A DNA stretch of 64,000 nt from Sporolactobacillus laevolacticus DSM 442 (GCF_000497245.1 NZ_AWTC01000001.1:366234-430233); one strand, 5' to 3'; positions 48,108-57,656 are shown, counted from the first letter of the stretch. The notes: generated by a model from the letters alone, not told the origin. Made by a program: numbers and translations.

Positions 48108-48869
48108 ATGCATACAATTCTTACCGATTTTTTTCTAATGGCTGCTGGCTTCTGCTCCGGTTTTATTGACGCAGTTGTCGGAGGAGGAGGACTAATCTCC
48201 ACACCCGCTCTGCTCTCGATCGGTCTTCCCCCTCAGATTGCTTTAGGCACAAATAAACTCGCCAGCTCTACGGGATCGCTGACGAGCACACTTACTTTTA
48301 TACAATCTGGAAAAATCAATCTCCGGTTGACGACAAAGTTGTTTCCCCTTTCATTCATTGGATCGGCATGCGGTGTCCTGCTTGTCCATTTTCTGTCTCC
48401 TGAGGTATTGCGTCCACTGATCCTGTTTCTTCTGATTGCCGTCACGATCTACACCATAGCAAAAAAAGATTGGGGCTCTACTTCGCTCTATTCTAATTTG
48501 AACATGAAAACAATTCTCTGGTTTTTCCCACTTATTTTTATTATCGGTTTCTATGACGGATTTCTTGGACCAGGAACCGGATCCTTTCTGATTTTCTCAT
48601 TCCTGACGATTGGCTTTGATTTTGTTCGTGCAGCAGGAAATGCTAAGCTCCTCAATTTTGGAAGTAACATCGCAGGCTTGCTTACTTTCGCCGCGCTCGG
48701 TTATGTTAACTATGGACTAGGATTAATTATGGCTGTCGCGCTCATCGTCGGTTCATGGTGCGGCGCAAAATTCGCGATTAAGCATGGTTCTTCCTATGTA
48801 AAAGTATTTTTTGTCGTGATCACCGTTTTATTAATTGGAAAAAATGTGTACAGCTACTTCTTCCGATAA
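48108..48869 (+). CDS. TSUP (TauE/SafE) family permease
   Basis: Predicted sulfite/sulfonate or other organic anion exporter with about eight membrane helices. The duplicated family motif is seen as GFIDAVVGGGGLISTPALLSIGLPP near the N-terminus and GFYDGFLGPGTGSFLIF in the second half. The start is ATG 48108 after GGTGG; TTG 48093 is possible. It converges on refZ with only 2 bp between stops. The substrate cannot be deduced, though nearby sulfur-handling genes are suggestive. Confidence 0.88.
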   Translation: MHTILTDFFLMAAGFCSGFIDAVVGGGGLISTPALLSIGLPPQIALGTNKLASSTGSLTSTLTFIQSGKINLRLTTKLFPLSFIGSACGVLLVHFLSPEVLRPLILFLLIAVTIYTIAKKDWGSTSLYSNLNMKTILWFFPLIFIIGFYDGFLGPGTGSFLIFSFLTIGFDFVRAAGNAKLLNFGSNIAGLLTFAALGYVNYGLGLIMAVALIVGSWCGAKFAIKHGSSYVKVFFVVITVLLIGKNVYSYFFR

Positions 48870-48871
48870 TC

Positions 48872-49519
48872 TTATTTTTGGTTCTGACATCCTTTGGTTA
48901 CCTGATCAGCCCAATCACGAATATAGCGCACGTATTGCGTGCAAAAAGACGGCTCGCTCGGTTGCATGAAAAATACTTTTCTTAAATATTGCGGCTGGAG
49001 AAACGGCATAATGACCATATCACGATATTGAATGATGGCAAATTCGATCTGCACCGGATTTAAATTTCTGCCGTCAAATACCTTTTTAAATACACGTTCC
49101 AGTAAAAACTTTTCTTTCATCAAATAACTGGACATTAATTCTCGTACGAGCTGATTGTCTAAGGTCATTTCCCGATGGACAAAGCGTGAAAGGTAAAAGT
49201 AGCGTTGCTGGTAACGGATAAGTTGTTCGGCAATCACAGCCAATTGATCTGCAGCGGAAGCCTGCCTGGCTGTCTCATGCTGCGCGTCTTCCAAGGTTGC
49301 TAGATAGCCTTCGAAAAAGCTCGCCATTAAGTATTCCAGCAAGCCTTGCTTCCCACCGAAATAGTAAGAAACAAGCGCGATGTTAACCCCTGCATCTGAA
49401 GCTATGGCACGGACAGAGGTTCCGTCATAGCCGCCCATATTAAACAACTTTAACGCGGAGTGAACAACTGCATCTTTTGATCTTTTTCCACTTGCCGGAT
49501 TCGCAACTTTGGTCGGCAT
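48872..49519 (-). CDS. refZ: TetR-family regulator RefZ (YttP)
   Basis: In B. subtilis RefZ binds sites around oriC and corrects FtsZ positioning when the chromosome is captured at sporulation. The N-terminal helix-turn-helix (GTSVRAIASDAGVNIALVSYYFGGKQGLLEYLM) is typical of TetR. The C-terminal FLQPQYLRKVFFMQPSEPS region and the location between ezrA and ytsP/rpsD fit RefZ. The start is ATG 49519, 9 nt after AGGGG; an upstream ATG abuts that site. Confidence 0.87.
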   Translation of the reverse strand: MPTKVANPASGKRSKDAVVHSALKLFNMGGYDGTSVRAIASDAGVNIALVSYYFGGKQGLLEYLMASFFEGYLATLEDAQHETARQASAADQLAVIAEQLIRYQQRYFYLSRFVHREMTLDNQLVRELMSSYLMKEKFLLERVFKKVFDGRNLNPVQIEFAIIQYRDMVIMPFLQPQYLRKVFFMQPSEPSFCTQYVRYIRDWADQVTKGCQNQK

Positions 49520-49695
49520 CTCGTACATCCCCTTTCATCGCTAGCCATAACTAGATTTAATTGTTGATTCTCTTACTATAAACGTTCTGCTTAAATGACG
49601 TCTACCCTCTAAAAACCTTTCGACATACTTGCTGAAAAATCCGATGCATTCTGCTAAAATTAGAGTACATTCATTAATAATCGGGGTGGAAACAA

Positions 49696-50145
49696 ATGAA
49701 TTCTGTCAATAAAACACGAATTCAAGTGCTTGAATCATTAATAAAAGATGAATCAAACCGTATTGCAAATCTTGCCAACGCTTCTGCGTGGCTAAATGAA
49801 TGCCTCGATACAATAAATTGGGTCGGCTTTTATTTGCTTGAAGATAACGAACTCGTTCTCGGTCCATTCCAGGGAAAGACGGCTTGTGTACGGATTGCAA
49901 TGGGAAAAGGGGTCTGTGGAACAGCGGCCCAAGAAAAAGAGATTCTCCGTGTTCCGGATGTACATGAATTTCCTGGGCATATTGCCTGCGATGCCGCATC
50001 ACGCTCGGAAATTGTCGTCCCACTCATTAAAGAAGGTGCGTTGATCGGTGTTTTGGATATTGACAGCCCGGTTTGCGATCGCTTCTCGGAAGATGATCAG
50101 CAGTTTTTGGAGGCTTTCGCTGAAACCCTTGTCACTTATTTATAA
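49696..50145 (+). CDS. ytsP: GAF-domain free methionine-(R)-sulfoxide reductase (YtsP-like)
   Basis: Single GAF domain of 149 residues. Cys64, Cys74 and Cys98 (GKTACVRI, KGVCGTA, HIACD) have the 10- and 24-residue spacing of the catalytic cysteines of E. coli fRMsr (84, 94, 118), so free Met-R-sulfoxide reduction using thioredoxin is likely. The start is ATG 49696 after GGGGTGG. It lies directly upstream of the rpsD promoter, as B. subtilis ytsP does. Confidence 0.9.
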   Translation: MNSVNKTRIQVLESLIKDESNRIANLANASAWLNECLDTINWVGFYLLEDNELVLGPFQGKTACVRIAMGKGVCGTAAQEKEILRVPDVHEFPGHIACDAASRSEIVVPLIKEGALIGVLDIDSPVCDRFSEDDQQFLEAFAETLVTYL

Positions 50146-50147
50146 GC

Positions 50148-50177
50148 TTGACAATGCGCCTGTGGTAAGGGTATAAT
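50148..50177 (+). promoter_or_regulatory. Sigma-A promoter of rpsD
   Basis: Consensus TTGACA (50148-50153), 18-bp spacer, consensus TATAAT (50172-50177), 2 bp after the ytsP stop. Confidence 0.85.
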
Positions 50178-50183
50178 TGCCTT

Positions 50184-50412
50184 CGTGTAAAATGAGGCAG
50201 CGCTGGAAGAGTCCAAAGCCTTTCTATTTTGTTCCTCTTCATTGCAAGAGGTGTACTGCGTAACCTAGACTGCCTGGGCGAAGGTGCAAGATAGCAAAAT
50301 AACTTTGGGAAAGCTTGCAGAGGTGTCATTTTATACCACGCAGAGTTTGTTCCATAGAAAGCTCGCTCTCTATGGACACTCTCGAATAAAATGACGAAGG
50401 AGGAGTCATTAT
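50184..50412 (+). ncRNA. Structured rpsD leader (putative S4 autoregulatory RNA)
   Basis: The 5' leader of about 230 nt holds a local hairpin TCCATAGA/TCTATGGA (near 50351-50376) enclosed by a perfect 10-bp stem GTCATTTTAT/ATAAAATGAC (50325-50334 with 50386-50395) that ends right before the ribosome site GAAGGAGGAG. In B. subtilis S4 represses its own gene through such a leader; here the function is inferred from position and fold. Confidence 0.6.
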
Positions 50413-51015
50413 ATGGCTCGCTATACTGGTCCGGTTTGGAAGAAATCACGCCGTCTGGGCATTTCACTCAGCGGTACAGGAAAAGAACTTGAGAGGCGTC
50501 CGTACGTTCCCGGCCAACATGGTCCGACGCAACGTATTAAGTTATCCGAATACGGCCGTCAACAACAGGAAAAACAGAAGCTGCGTTTTATGTATGGTCT
50601 GAATGAACGCCAATTCCGCCGCACATTTGATGATGCTGCGAAAATGAAGGGCGTTCACGGTGAAAACTTCATGGTTCTGCTTGAATCCCGTCTCGATAAC
50701 CTTGTTTATCGCCTGGGTCTCGCAAGAACACGCAGACAATCACGTCAGCTTGTCAATCATGGACATATTACCGTTAACGGCAAACGCGTGGATATCCCTT
50801 CTTACCGCGTAAAACCAGGTGAAACGATCGGTGTCCGTGAAAAGTCACGCAATCTCGTGATTATCAAGGACGCTCTTGAAACGAATACATTCGTTCCAGA
50901 ATACTTGACTTTTGACGAAAAAACTCTGGATGGCACATTTAACAGACTTCCAGAACGCTCTGAACTCCCTGCGGAGATTACGGAAGCAATGATCGTCGAA
51001 TTCTATTCAAAATAA
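50413..51015 (+). CDS. rpsD: 30S ribosomal protein S4
   Basis: Primary 16S rRNA-binding protein that nucleates 30S assembly. [23 protein letters not shown] is the Gram-positive start, and the S4 RNA-binding domain is [44 protein letters not shown]. The 200 residues match the family. There are no zinc cysteines at the N-terminus. It is monocistronic between its promoter and a strong terminator. Confidence 0.98.
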   Translation: MARYTGPVWKKSRRLGISLSGTGKELERRPYVPGQHGPTQRIKLSEYGRQQQEKQKLRFMYGLNERQFRRTFDDAAKMKGVHGENFMVLLESRLDNLVYRLGLARTRRQSRQLVNHGHITVNGKRVDIPSYRVKPGETIGVREKSRNLVIIKDALETNTFVPEYLTFDEKTLDGTFNRLPERSELPAEITEAMIVEFYSK

Positions 51016-51031
51016 TAGAAATTGTTGTAAG

Positions 51032-51068
51032 GAACCTTGCGGACTTAGTCGGCAAGGTTCTTTTTTAA
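51032..51068 (+). terminator. Terminator of rpsD
   Basis: Perfect 9-bp stem GAACCTTGC/GCAAGGTTC (51032-51040, 51052-51060) followed by a run of T. Confidence 0.9.
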
Positions 51069-51240
51069 ATTTTTTTTCAATACTGTCGCACATAATGTCC
51101 ATACGTTCGTTTTTTCTTTTCAACCTCTGTGATTTACGCTAATATAATAAGAAGCTTTAATTAAATTTTTCTGACTGTTACATGCTATAAAGGTCTTTTC
51201 AATAAGAGACAGATGACAAACTTTAAGAGGAGATTTGCGA

Positions 51241-53883
51241 ATGCATGCCCCATTAAAAAGCTTTTCCGATTTTTTCGACCGGTTGGCGGAAAAATGGGCT
51301 TCAAGCTCAGTAATTCGAACAATCCATTCGATAACAGGAGTAATTTGGAATTCTTTATTACTTACCTTAGCAATCTTAGTTATCGGATTATTCTTTGCAG
51401 CCGGTACGGTTTCCGGTTATTTCGCGGCACTCGTCCGCGACCAACCTGTACTTAGTTATAAAACGCTGAATCATGACATCAACAATTACTCCGAAAGCAG
51501 TGTCAGCTACTTTGCCGGCAAGATCCCCATCGGCAATATGAACAGCGATCTCGTCCGGACAAAGACAAAATTGAAAGACATGTCTCCATATTTGATTCAT
51601 GCAGTTGTAGCTACGGAAGACGAACTGTTCTATCAACATCATGGTGTAGTGCCTAAGGCAGTCATACGTGCGAGTATGGAAGAGCTGCTGAATAAACCGC
51701 AGGTTACAGGCGGCAGTTCCATCACCCAGCAACTCGTAAAAAACCAAATACTGACCAATGAAGTCTCTCTCGAACGAAAATTTAAAGAGATTCTTCTTGC
51801 TCTTCGCCTCGAACGCTTCTTTACGAAGGATCAGATTCTCGAATCCTACCTGAATATGGCTTCATTTGGTCGAGATGCATCTGGTAAAAATGTGGCAGGA
51901 GCGTCAACAGCTGCTGAAGGCATTTTCGGTGTCAAAGCGGATAAGCTCTCGCTTGCTCAAGCTGCATTCATCGCCGGACTCCCGAAAAATCCATTTACGT
52001 ATTCTCCATTCCAAAATCATGGCGGTCTGAAAAAAGACCTGTCCGCCGGTATCAATCGTGCACACACCGTGCTGAAACGCATGTATGCTGTCGGATATAT
52101 TAATAAAACTCAACTGGACTCCGCGATGAAGTACGATTATAAAAAGCACTTTGCAAAACCGGAGAAATCAATAAACAGCGATTATCCTTATCTAATGAAA
52201 GAAGTGCAGAATCGTTCAACAGTCATCCTCGCCAAGCAGATGGCTCAGAAACAAGGGTACAGCAGTGACAAACTGTATACGGATTATTTAAATTACAAGA
52301 AGATGGTGTACGAACACAATAATAATATTTATAGAGAAAAATCCCTGCAAGAAATCGCAAAAATACATAAATATGATTTCTCTGCGGTACAGAAGCATTA
52401 TTCTCTTTTTAATGAGTTTATGAAGAATGCGGCAATAGATCTTGAAAATGGAGGTTATAGGATCTATACCACCATCAATAAACCAATCTATGATGATATG
52501 ACATCGTTCGCTCAAAATTATTCAGGTTATAGCCCGGATCAATATGCACGTAATAAAGATGGGCAAATCCTGGAAGTGAAAAACAGCAAGACCGGAAAAA
52601 TGGAAAAGGTGAAAGATCCGATGCAGGTTGGATCAATATTAATCGAAAATAAAACCGGACGTATCATCAGTTTTGTCGGAGGCCGCGGTTTCGGTACCTC
52701 TGAATTGAATTATGCGACTGAGGTAACGCGGCAAAATGGATCAACAATGAAACCACTGCTCGTCTATGCTCCTGCGATGGAACTCGACTTAATTCAACCC
52801 GGATCAATTTTACCCGATCTCCCTTATAAACGGATTGTCAATGGCCAAGTCTATGAACCGACAGACTACGGATCAACGTCAAGCAGCAAACTCTTCCATG
52901 GGTTCGAAACCGCTCGTGCCGCTCTTGCAGCTTCTCACAATGTCCCGGCGGTCAGCGTCTTCACACGACTTAATAATACGACAAATAGCGCCCCGGATTA
53001 TTTAAGGAAGATGGGCATCACTTCTCTCGTCGGATCCGATGGATATAATGTTTCAGCTGCGCTTGGCGGTATAACACGCGGAATCACCATTGAGGAAAAT
53101 ACCAATGCGTACACAACTTTTGCCAACAACGGATCCTTTGTCGATGCTTACATGATTGATAAAATCACTGATAGTACGGGTAAATTGATTTATCAGCATA
53201 AAGTACAACCAGTTCGCGTTTTCTCGGAACAAACCAACTATCTGATGCTCGACATGATGCGCGATGTGTTTAAATACGGCACAGGAGCTGCTCTGCCAGG
53301 GATGCTTCATTTTTCAGCAGACTGGGCGGGAAAAACCGGAACCTCGCAAGATTGGCGTGATTCATGGCTTGTCGCATCCAATCCAAACATCACCATGGGC
53401 GTCTGGAATGGATACGCACATAATCAGCGACTGAATCAGCATACTTATTCTACTCAAACCAAACAGTTATGGGCAGGGTTTGCGAATAGCGCCTATGATG
53501 TGGATCCTGACCTGATGGCACCAAAAGAACATTTCTCACAACCGCAGGGTATTGAAAAAACAACATACTGCGGCTTAACGGACGGGAAGCCGACAGCATA
53601 TTGCAAGGCTGCAGGTTTTGAAGAAACCGACTTAATGAATGTGAAATACCTTCCTAAAGAAGCTCAAGAAGTGCTTGAACCCTTAAATGGGCAGCCGCAA
53701 TCGGATCAATCGGTCGCTCAGCAAGGGCAACCAGACCAGAATAATCAAAATCAACAGCCCAATGAACAGCAGCCTGCGGATAACAGTCTCTTCAGAATCA
53801 ACCCTGATTTTATGAAATCCCATTTTCCTTTTACCGATTTAAATGCAGCCAACCCAGATTTACTTGGCAAGATCCGTCCTTAA
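51241..53883 (+). CDS. Class A penicillin-binding protein (glycosyltransferase + transpeptidase)
   Basis: Bifunctional peptidoglycan synthase. An N-terminal anchor helix (near 36-62) is followed by the GT51 domain with the catalytic Glu in ATEDELFYQHHG, then GGSSITQQLVKN and RKFKEILLALRLE. The transpeptidase has SxxK (GSTMK), SxN (SHN) and KTGTS. A Gln/Asn/Pro-rich tail lies near 815-850. The start is ATG 51241, 8 nt after AGAGGAG. It has 880 residues; among B. subtilis PBPs I cannot assign a specific orthologue with confidence. No PBP gene occurs at this position in B. subtilis. Confidence 0.92.
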   Translation: MHAPLKSFSDFFDRLAEKWASSSVIRTIHSITGVIWNSLLLTLAILVIGLFFAAGTVSGYFAALVRDQPVLSYKTLNHDINNYSESSVSYFAGKIPIGNMNSDLVRTKTKLKDMSPYLIHAVVATEDELFYQHHGVVPKAVIRASMEELLNKPQVTGGSSITQQLVKNQILTNEVSLERKFKEILLALRLERFFTKDQILESYLNMASFGRDASGKNVAGASTAAEGIFGVKADKLSLAQAAFIAGLPKNPFTYSPFQNHGGLKKDLSAGINRAHTVLKRMYAVGYINKTQLDSAMKYDYKKHFAKPEKSINSDYPYLMKEVQNRSTVILAKQMAQKQGYSSDKLYTDYLNYKKMVYEHNNNIYREKSLQEIAKIHKYDFSAVQKHYSLFNEFMKNAAIDLENGGYRIYTTINKPIYDDMTSFAQNYSGYSPDQYARNKDGQILEVKNSKTGKMEKVKDPMQVGSILIENKTGRIISFVGGRGFGTSELNYATEVTRQNGSTMKPLLVYAPAMELDLIQPGSILPDLPYKRIVNGQVYEPTDYGSTSSSKLFHGFETARAALAASHNVPAVSVFTRLNNTTNSAPDYLRKMGITSLVGSDGYNVSAALGGITRGITIEENTNAYTTFANNGSFVDAYMIDKITDSTGKLIYQHKVQPVRVFSEQTNYLMLDMMRDVFKYGTGAALPGMLHFSADWAGKTGTSQDWRDSWLVASNPNITMGVWNGYAHNQRLNQHTYSTQTKQLWAGFANSAYDVDPDLMAPKEHFSQPQGIEKTTYCGLTDGKPTAYCKAAGFEETDLMNVKYLPKEAQEVLEPLNGQPQSDQSVAQQGQPDQNNQNQQPNEQQPADNSLFRINPDFMKSHFPFTDLNAANPDLLGKIRP

Positions 53884-53915
53884 ATCAACAAGACCATTAT
53901 TGACTATAGCAAAAA

Positions 53916-53960
53916 AAATCCCCCATTTGAGATTAAGATAAATTCTCGAATGGGGGATTT
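53916..53960. terminator. Bidirectional terminator between the PBP gene and ccpA
   Basis: Long stem AAATCCCCCATTTGAGA pairing with TCTCGAATGGGGGATTT (one mismatch or wobble), with an A-run before and a T-rich tail after. It serves the converging PBP and ccpA genes. Confidence 0.88.
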
Positions 53961-53989
53961 CTTTATTCAATCTATAATAATTTCAATAA

Positions 53990-54988
53990 TTATTTTGTCG
54001 ACTTTCTGTCATCAATACGGTGAGGCAGAACGACCGTAATGCTTTCCACTTTCTCATTATTCATCAGTTTCGTGAGGAGGCGCATCGCTACTGCACCAAT
54101 ATCATAGGTCGGTTCTGCAATACTTGTGAGTGTTGGGCGGACCATTTGCACAAGGCGTGTATTTTCGCTGCTGACGACTTCAATATCATCTGGTACGCTT
54201 AATCCTTCATCCTGTATTTCATGGATGGTTCCAATTGCCATTTCATCAGAATCGACAAAAATAGCCGTTGGCTTTATTTCTTGGCTCAGGAATTGAGCAG
54301 CGGCTTCCTTACCGGATTCATAAGTATAGTCTCCTTCAGTTACCAGAGACTCTTCAAACGGCAATTGATGGGCTTCAAGTGCCTTCTTATAGCCATTCAG
54401 TTTATATTTTCCATTAATTGGCACATCAACTGGGCCGTTAATAAAGCCAATGCGACGGTTGCCTGATTCAATCAATTTTGAGATCACTTCAAAAACTGCT
54501 TGTTCATAATCAATATTTACCGAAGGAATTTCATGCTGCTCATCAACTGTCGAGGCCAAAACAACCGGTACTGAGGATTGTTTAAATTCCTCAATATGCT
54601 CCTGATCGATTTTACCGCCCATGAATACGATGCCATCAACTTGTTTTCCAAGGAGTGTCTGAATTAACCGGATCTCCTTGTCCTTATTTTGATCAGAGTT
54701 GCACAAAATGATGTTGTACTTGTACATCGTTGCAATGTCTTCAATGCCGCGCGCTAATTCTGAAAAATAGACACTTGAAATATCCGGAATAATAACTCCG
54801 ACTGTCGTTGTTTTTTTGCTTGCCAAACCGCGTGCGACAGCATTTGGACGATAACCAAGCCGTTTTATTGCTTCAGATACCTTTTTCCGTGTTGTCGGTT
54901 TTACATTTGGATTGCCATTAACTACCCGAGAAACGGTAGCCATTGAAACACCAGCTTCTCTGGCTACGTCGTATATCGTTGCGCTCAA
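53990..54988 (-). CDS. ccpA: Catabolite control protein A
   Basis: LacI-family master regulator of carbon catabolite control, binding cre sites with HPr-Ser46-P. The N-terminal HTH is [22 protein letters not shown]; the hinge [36 protein letters not shown] is characteristic. The 332 residues fit. The start is TTG 54988, 8 nt after GAGGAGG; no better in-frame ATG exists. It lies between ytxGH and the PBP gene. Confidence 0.96.
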   Translation of the reverse strand: MSATIYDVAREAGVSMATVSRVVNGNPNVKPTTRKKVSEAIKRLGYRPNAVARGLASKKTTTVGVIIPDISSVYFSELARGIEDIATMYKYNIILCNSDQNKDKEIRLIQTLLGKQVDGIVFMGGKIDQEHIEEFKQSSVPVVLASTVDEQHEIPSVNIDYEQAVFEVISKLIESGNRRIGFINGPVDVPINGKYKLNGYKKALEAHQLPFEESLVTEGDYTYESGKEAAAQFLSQEIKPTAIFVDSDEMAIGTIHEIQDEGLSVPDDIEVVSSENTRLVQMVRPTLTSIAEPTYDIGAVAMRLLTKLMNNEKVESITVVLPHRIDDRKSTK

Positions 54989-55161
54989 TGCTCATACCTC
55001 CTCATAAATCCACCAAGTTTTCTATAGTCAGCCTGAACCCCAGTTCACGCTCTATAACGTTTTCATTTTATTGTAACTCAAATATGCATCAAACGCCTTG
55101 ATGCCTACTCTAAATACTAACAAATTCTGACTGGATTCGCTATGTTTTTTTATTCAGGCTG

Positions 55162-55247
55162 AAAAAAACAAGGATTACTGAGAGCGCATGCCGAAACATA
55201 TTCGGAATGGGCAGAGCACAGAGGCAGCCATGCAATCAGTAATCCTT
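55162..55247 (-). terminator. Large multi-stem terminator overlapping the end of ytxH
   Basis: Arms TCAGTAATCCTT and AAGGATTACTGA (55236-55247, 55170-55181) form a perfect 12-bp stem whose 5' arm is the last four codons of ytxH. The 54-nt interior can form further stems (CCGAA/TTCGG, GCATG/CATGC). A T7 run follows on the minus strand. Confidence 0.7.
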
Positions 55248-55523
55248 TGGGATCGGGATCATTTGTTCCTTGTCATCTAGAGTCTCTTTCTTGGCAGAAG
55301 AGATTCTCTGAGTCAAATCAATCGACTTTTGCTTTGCCGTTTGAATAAAATCAGACCCTTTTCCTTTTAGTGAAATGCTTTCCTGCTGCAGATTCTTCAG
55401 AACCTTTTTTCCGGTCGGAGCCGCAAGCAGATAAATCGTTAGCGCACCAAGTGCGCCGCCGATCATAAGACCTGATAAGAAAGCCATTCCTTTGCCAACG
55501 GAATAATCCTCGTTCTGTCCCAT
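55236..55523 (-). CDS. ytxH: YtxH domain protein
   Basis: Small protein of 95 residues. An N-terminal hydrophobic Gly-rich helix (GMAFLSGLMIGGALGALTIYLLAAP) is followed by KKVLKNLQQES and an amphipathic coiled region. Homologues belong to the sigma-B general stress operon ytxGHJ of B. subtilis; function unknown. It follows ytxG by 15 bp; ytxJ (bacilliredoxin-like) is absent. The last codons form part of the terminator. Confidence 0.88.
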   Translation of the reverse strand: MGQNEDYSVGKGMAFLSGLMIGGALGALTIYLLAAPTGKKVLKNLQQESISLKGKGSDFIQTAKQKSIDLTQRISSAKKETLDDKEQMIPIPKDY

Positions 55524-55538
55524 GAAAAAGCCCCCCTC

Positions 55539-55967
55539 TTATTTCTCTTGATTAGACTGACGGGTGCTTTGCCACCGGTGCATGAGGTCGATTGCTGCCT
55601 TACCCCATTGGAGCGTCTGGGCAATCTTGCCGGAATGCTCGATACCTTTATTCTCAATACTCGAAGTTACTCTTTTGAAAGAATCATTAACCGAGCCAAG
55701 TGATTGGCCAAATCCTTCAATTGCATCAAAAATACTGTTCAGGCTTTTTGATTTTCTTTGAATATCGACAGCCAGCAAATTCGTCCGATGCAGAAGCTCA
55801 GTTGTTTCTTCATTCAACCCTTTCATCTGTTCCTGAACGTTTTCAAGTGTCGAAGCCACGTCATCCATAGTCTTTTGCGCGGAACGCAAGGTTTGTGACA
55901 AAAAATAAACAAGTACGGCAAAGGCAATAGCAATGATTGCAACTGCCAAATAAAGGATAATGATCAC
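55539..55967 (-). CDS. ytxG: DUF948 protein YtxG
   Basis: A 142-residue protein with one N-terminal transmembrane helix (IILYLAVAIIAIAFAVLVYFL) and a heptad-rich segment with laser-like spacing of hydrophobics (residues 24-100) typical of DUF948. Pairs with ytxH as in the general stress operon of Bacillus. Function unknown. The 5' region contains the hairpin repeat at 56131-56250; a promoter was not clearly seen. Confidence 0.87.
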   Translation of the reverse strand: MIIILYLAVAIIAIAFAVLVYFLSQTLRSAQKTMDDVASTLENVQEQMKGLNEETTELLHRTNLLAVDIQRKSKSLNSIFDAIEGFGQSLGSVNDSFKRVTSSIENKGIEHSGKIAQTLQWGKAAIDLMHRWQSTRQSNQEK

Positions 55968-56130
55968 CGTAAATCCTCCCTTTCAATCGATTCTGTATTA
56001 GTTTGATGAATCTTCGCATTTCTATACCTATTGTGTGATCGAAATCTTAAATCCCTTGTCCACTTCTTATCTTAACATTTAAAAATGTTAAAGAAAAACT
56101 TGGCGAAGCAAATCCTTTGGATGCCGGTTG

Positions 56131-56250
56131 AACTTCCACAGGATGTGGTGACTTCGTTGTTGTTTCAAGGACGTACTTCCACATAACGTGGTGGCTTCAC
56201 CATTGCTCACAGGATGTGAGCGTATTTTGTTGAAGTGCTTAGTCGAAGTT
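56131..56250. repeat. Two-unit hairpin repeat, locus 1
   Basis: Two units starting with CTTCC at 56133 and 56176 (period 43). Unit stems are CCACA/TGTGG (56136-56148) and CCAC/GTGG (56079+100, i.e. 56179-56191); a second-half stem GCTCACA/TGTGAGC lies at 56205-56221, enclosed by GCTTCA/TGAAGT (56194-56199, 56231-56236). A second copy with the same period lies at 61903-62007. This is the main content of the 366-bp gap 55968-56333. Confidence 0.75.
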
Positions 56251-56314
56251 CCTTATTCGTTTTTCTTATACTAAACACCGCTGATCTTTTCTCTTTGATA
56301 CATTCTTATTTGTA

Positions 56315-56352
56315 TAAAAAAAGGCGAAAGGAATCACATTGTAGATGATTCC
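56315..56352 (-). terminator. Probable terminator of murC
   Basis: Stem TGATTCC/GGAATCA (56346-56352, 56330-56336), including the murC stop region, followed on the minus strand by TTTCGCC and seven T. Confidence 0.5.
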
Positions 56353-57656
56353 AATGCCTGTTTATATGCATTCTGATACTTTTGAATATCTCCGGCACCC
56401 ATGAAAAGCAAGACGCTATGTTTATACTGCTTCAAGTCTTCGATATTAGTGTTGTGCAAAATCTTGGAAGCGTTGATTCGATCCTGAAGATCATGGATCG
56501 AAAGTTTTCCGCTTTTCTCACGTGCAGACCCAAAGATATCGCATAGGTATACCTCATCGGCCGTATCAAGTGCTTCGGCAAACTCATCCATAAACGTCAT
56601 CGTTCTGGAATACGTATGCGGTTGGAAGATGGCAATGATTTTGCGATCCGGATATTTTTCGCGGGCAGCCTGAATGGTCACCCGAATTTCAGTCGGATGA
56701 TGGGCGTAGTCGTCAATCATTACTTGATCCCTAAGTTCAAGCTTTGTTTCGGAGAAGCGGCGTTTCACACCATGAAACTGCATCAATCGCTCTTTCACCA
56801 GTTCGATCGGCACATTCATATAGTTGCAGAAAGAGATCACGCCAAGCGCGTTCAGTACATTATGATTGCCATAACCGGTAATTTTGAAGTGTCCGTAAAA
56901 ATCGTTTCGTAAATATACATCAAATTCAGTTCCTGAATCGTCCGACAAAAATGTCACATTTCTTGCCTGAAAATCATTTTCTTCGTTAAATCCATAATAA
57001 ATAATCGGTACATTTGATTTGATCATCTGCAGCTGCTCATTATCGCCGCAAGCAAAAACCGCTTTTTTTACTTTGAGCGCCAGTTCTTGAAAAGCGCTGA
57101 AGACATCCTCGAGATCTTTGTAATAATCCGAATGGTCAAATTCGATATTTGTAATAAGGCAATAATCCGGGTCCGAATGCAGAAAATGCCGTTTGTATTC
57201 GCAAGATTCCCAAATAAAGTACTTACCTTTATCGTTACCGGAACCCGTTCCGTCTCCGATTAAATACGAAGTAGGAGCGAATGCTTCAAATACAAAAGAA
57301 AGGAGTCCGGTTGTCGACGTTTTACCATGTGTCCCTGTGACGGCAACGCTTGTATAGTTCATCGCCAAATCACCAAGGAAATCATAATACCGGTAAACAG
57401 GAACGCCGATTTCTTTCGCCTTGACAATCTCTTCATGTTCATCCGGAAATGCATTTCCGGCAATCACAATTTCTTCTGATGTAATGTTATCTTTAGTAAA
57501 AGGCAATATTGTAATATTCTTGTCTTCCAATGCTTGCTGAGTAAAAAAACGTTTGTCATAATCAGAGCCCTGCACGTCATGATGCAGATCTTGAAGAATT
57601 TGAGCCAATGCGCTCATTCCTGTACCTTTTATGCCAACAAAATGGTATTTCACCAT
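56334..57656 (-). CDS. murC: UDP-N-acetylmuramate--L-alanine ligase
   Basis: Adds the first amino acid of the peptidoglycan stem peptide. [20 protein letters not shown] is the Rossmann start, the ATP loop is [14 protein letters not shown], and conserved central (EFDHSDYY) and C-terminal ([23 protein letters not shown]) motifs are present. Start ATG 57656, 7 nt after GGAGG, gives 440 residues; a frame reaching 57692 is not conserved. It lies between sftA and ytxG, as in Bacillus. Confidence 0.97.
   Translation of the reverse strand: MVKYHFVGIKGTGMSALAQILQDLHHDVQGSDYDKRFFTQQALEDKNITILPFTKDNITSEEIVIAGNAFPDEHEEIVKAKEIGVPVYRYYDFLGDLAMNYTSVAVTGTHGKTSTTGLLSFVFEAFAPTSYLIGDGTGSGNDKGKYFIWESCEYKRHFLHSDPDYCLITNIEFDHSDYYKDLEDVFSAFQELALKVKKAVFACGDNEQLQMIKSNVPIIYYGFNEENDFQARNVTFLSDDSGTEFDVYLRNDFYGHFKITGYGNHNVLNALGVISFCNYMNVPIELVKERLMQFHGVKRRFSETKLELRDQVMIDDYAHHPTEIRVTIQAAREKYPDRKIIAIFQPHTYSRTMTFMDEFAEALDTADEVYLCDIFGSAREKSGKLSIHDLQDRINASKILHNTNIEDLKQYKHSVLLFMGAGDIQKYQNAYKQALESSTM

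Noticed and set aside
55463-55657. Minus-strand frame of 64 codons across the ytxG-ytxH junction
   Set aside because: It is an out-of-frame shadow of two well-supported genes.
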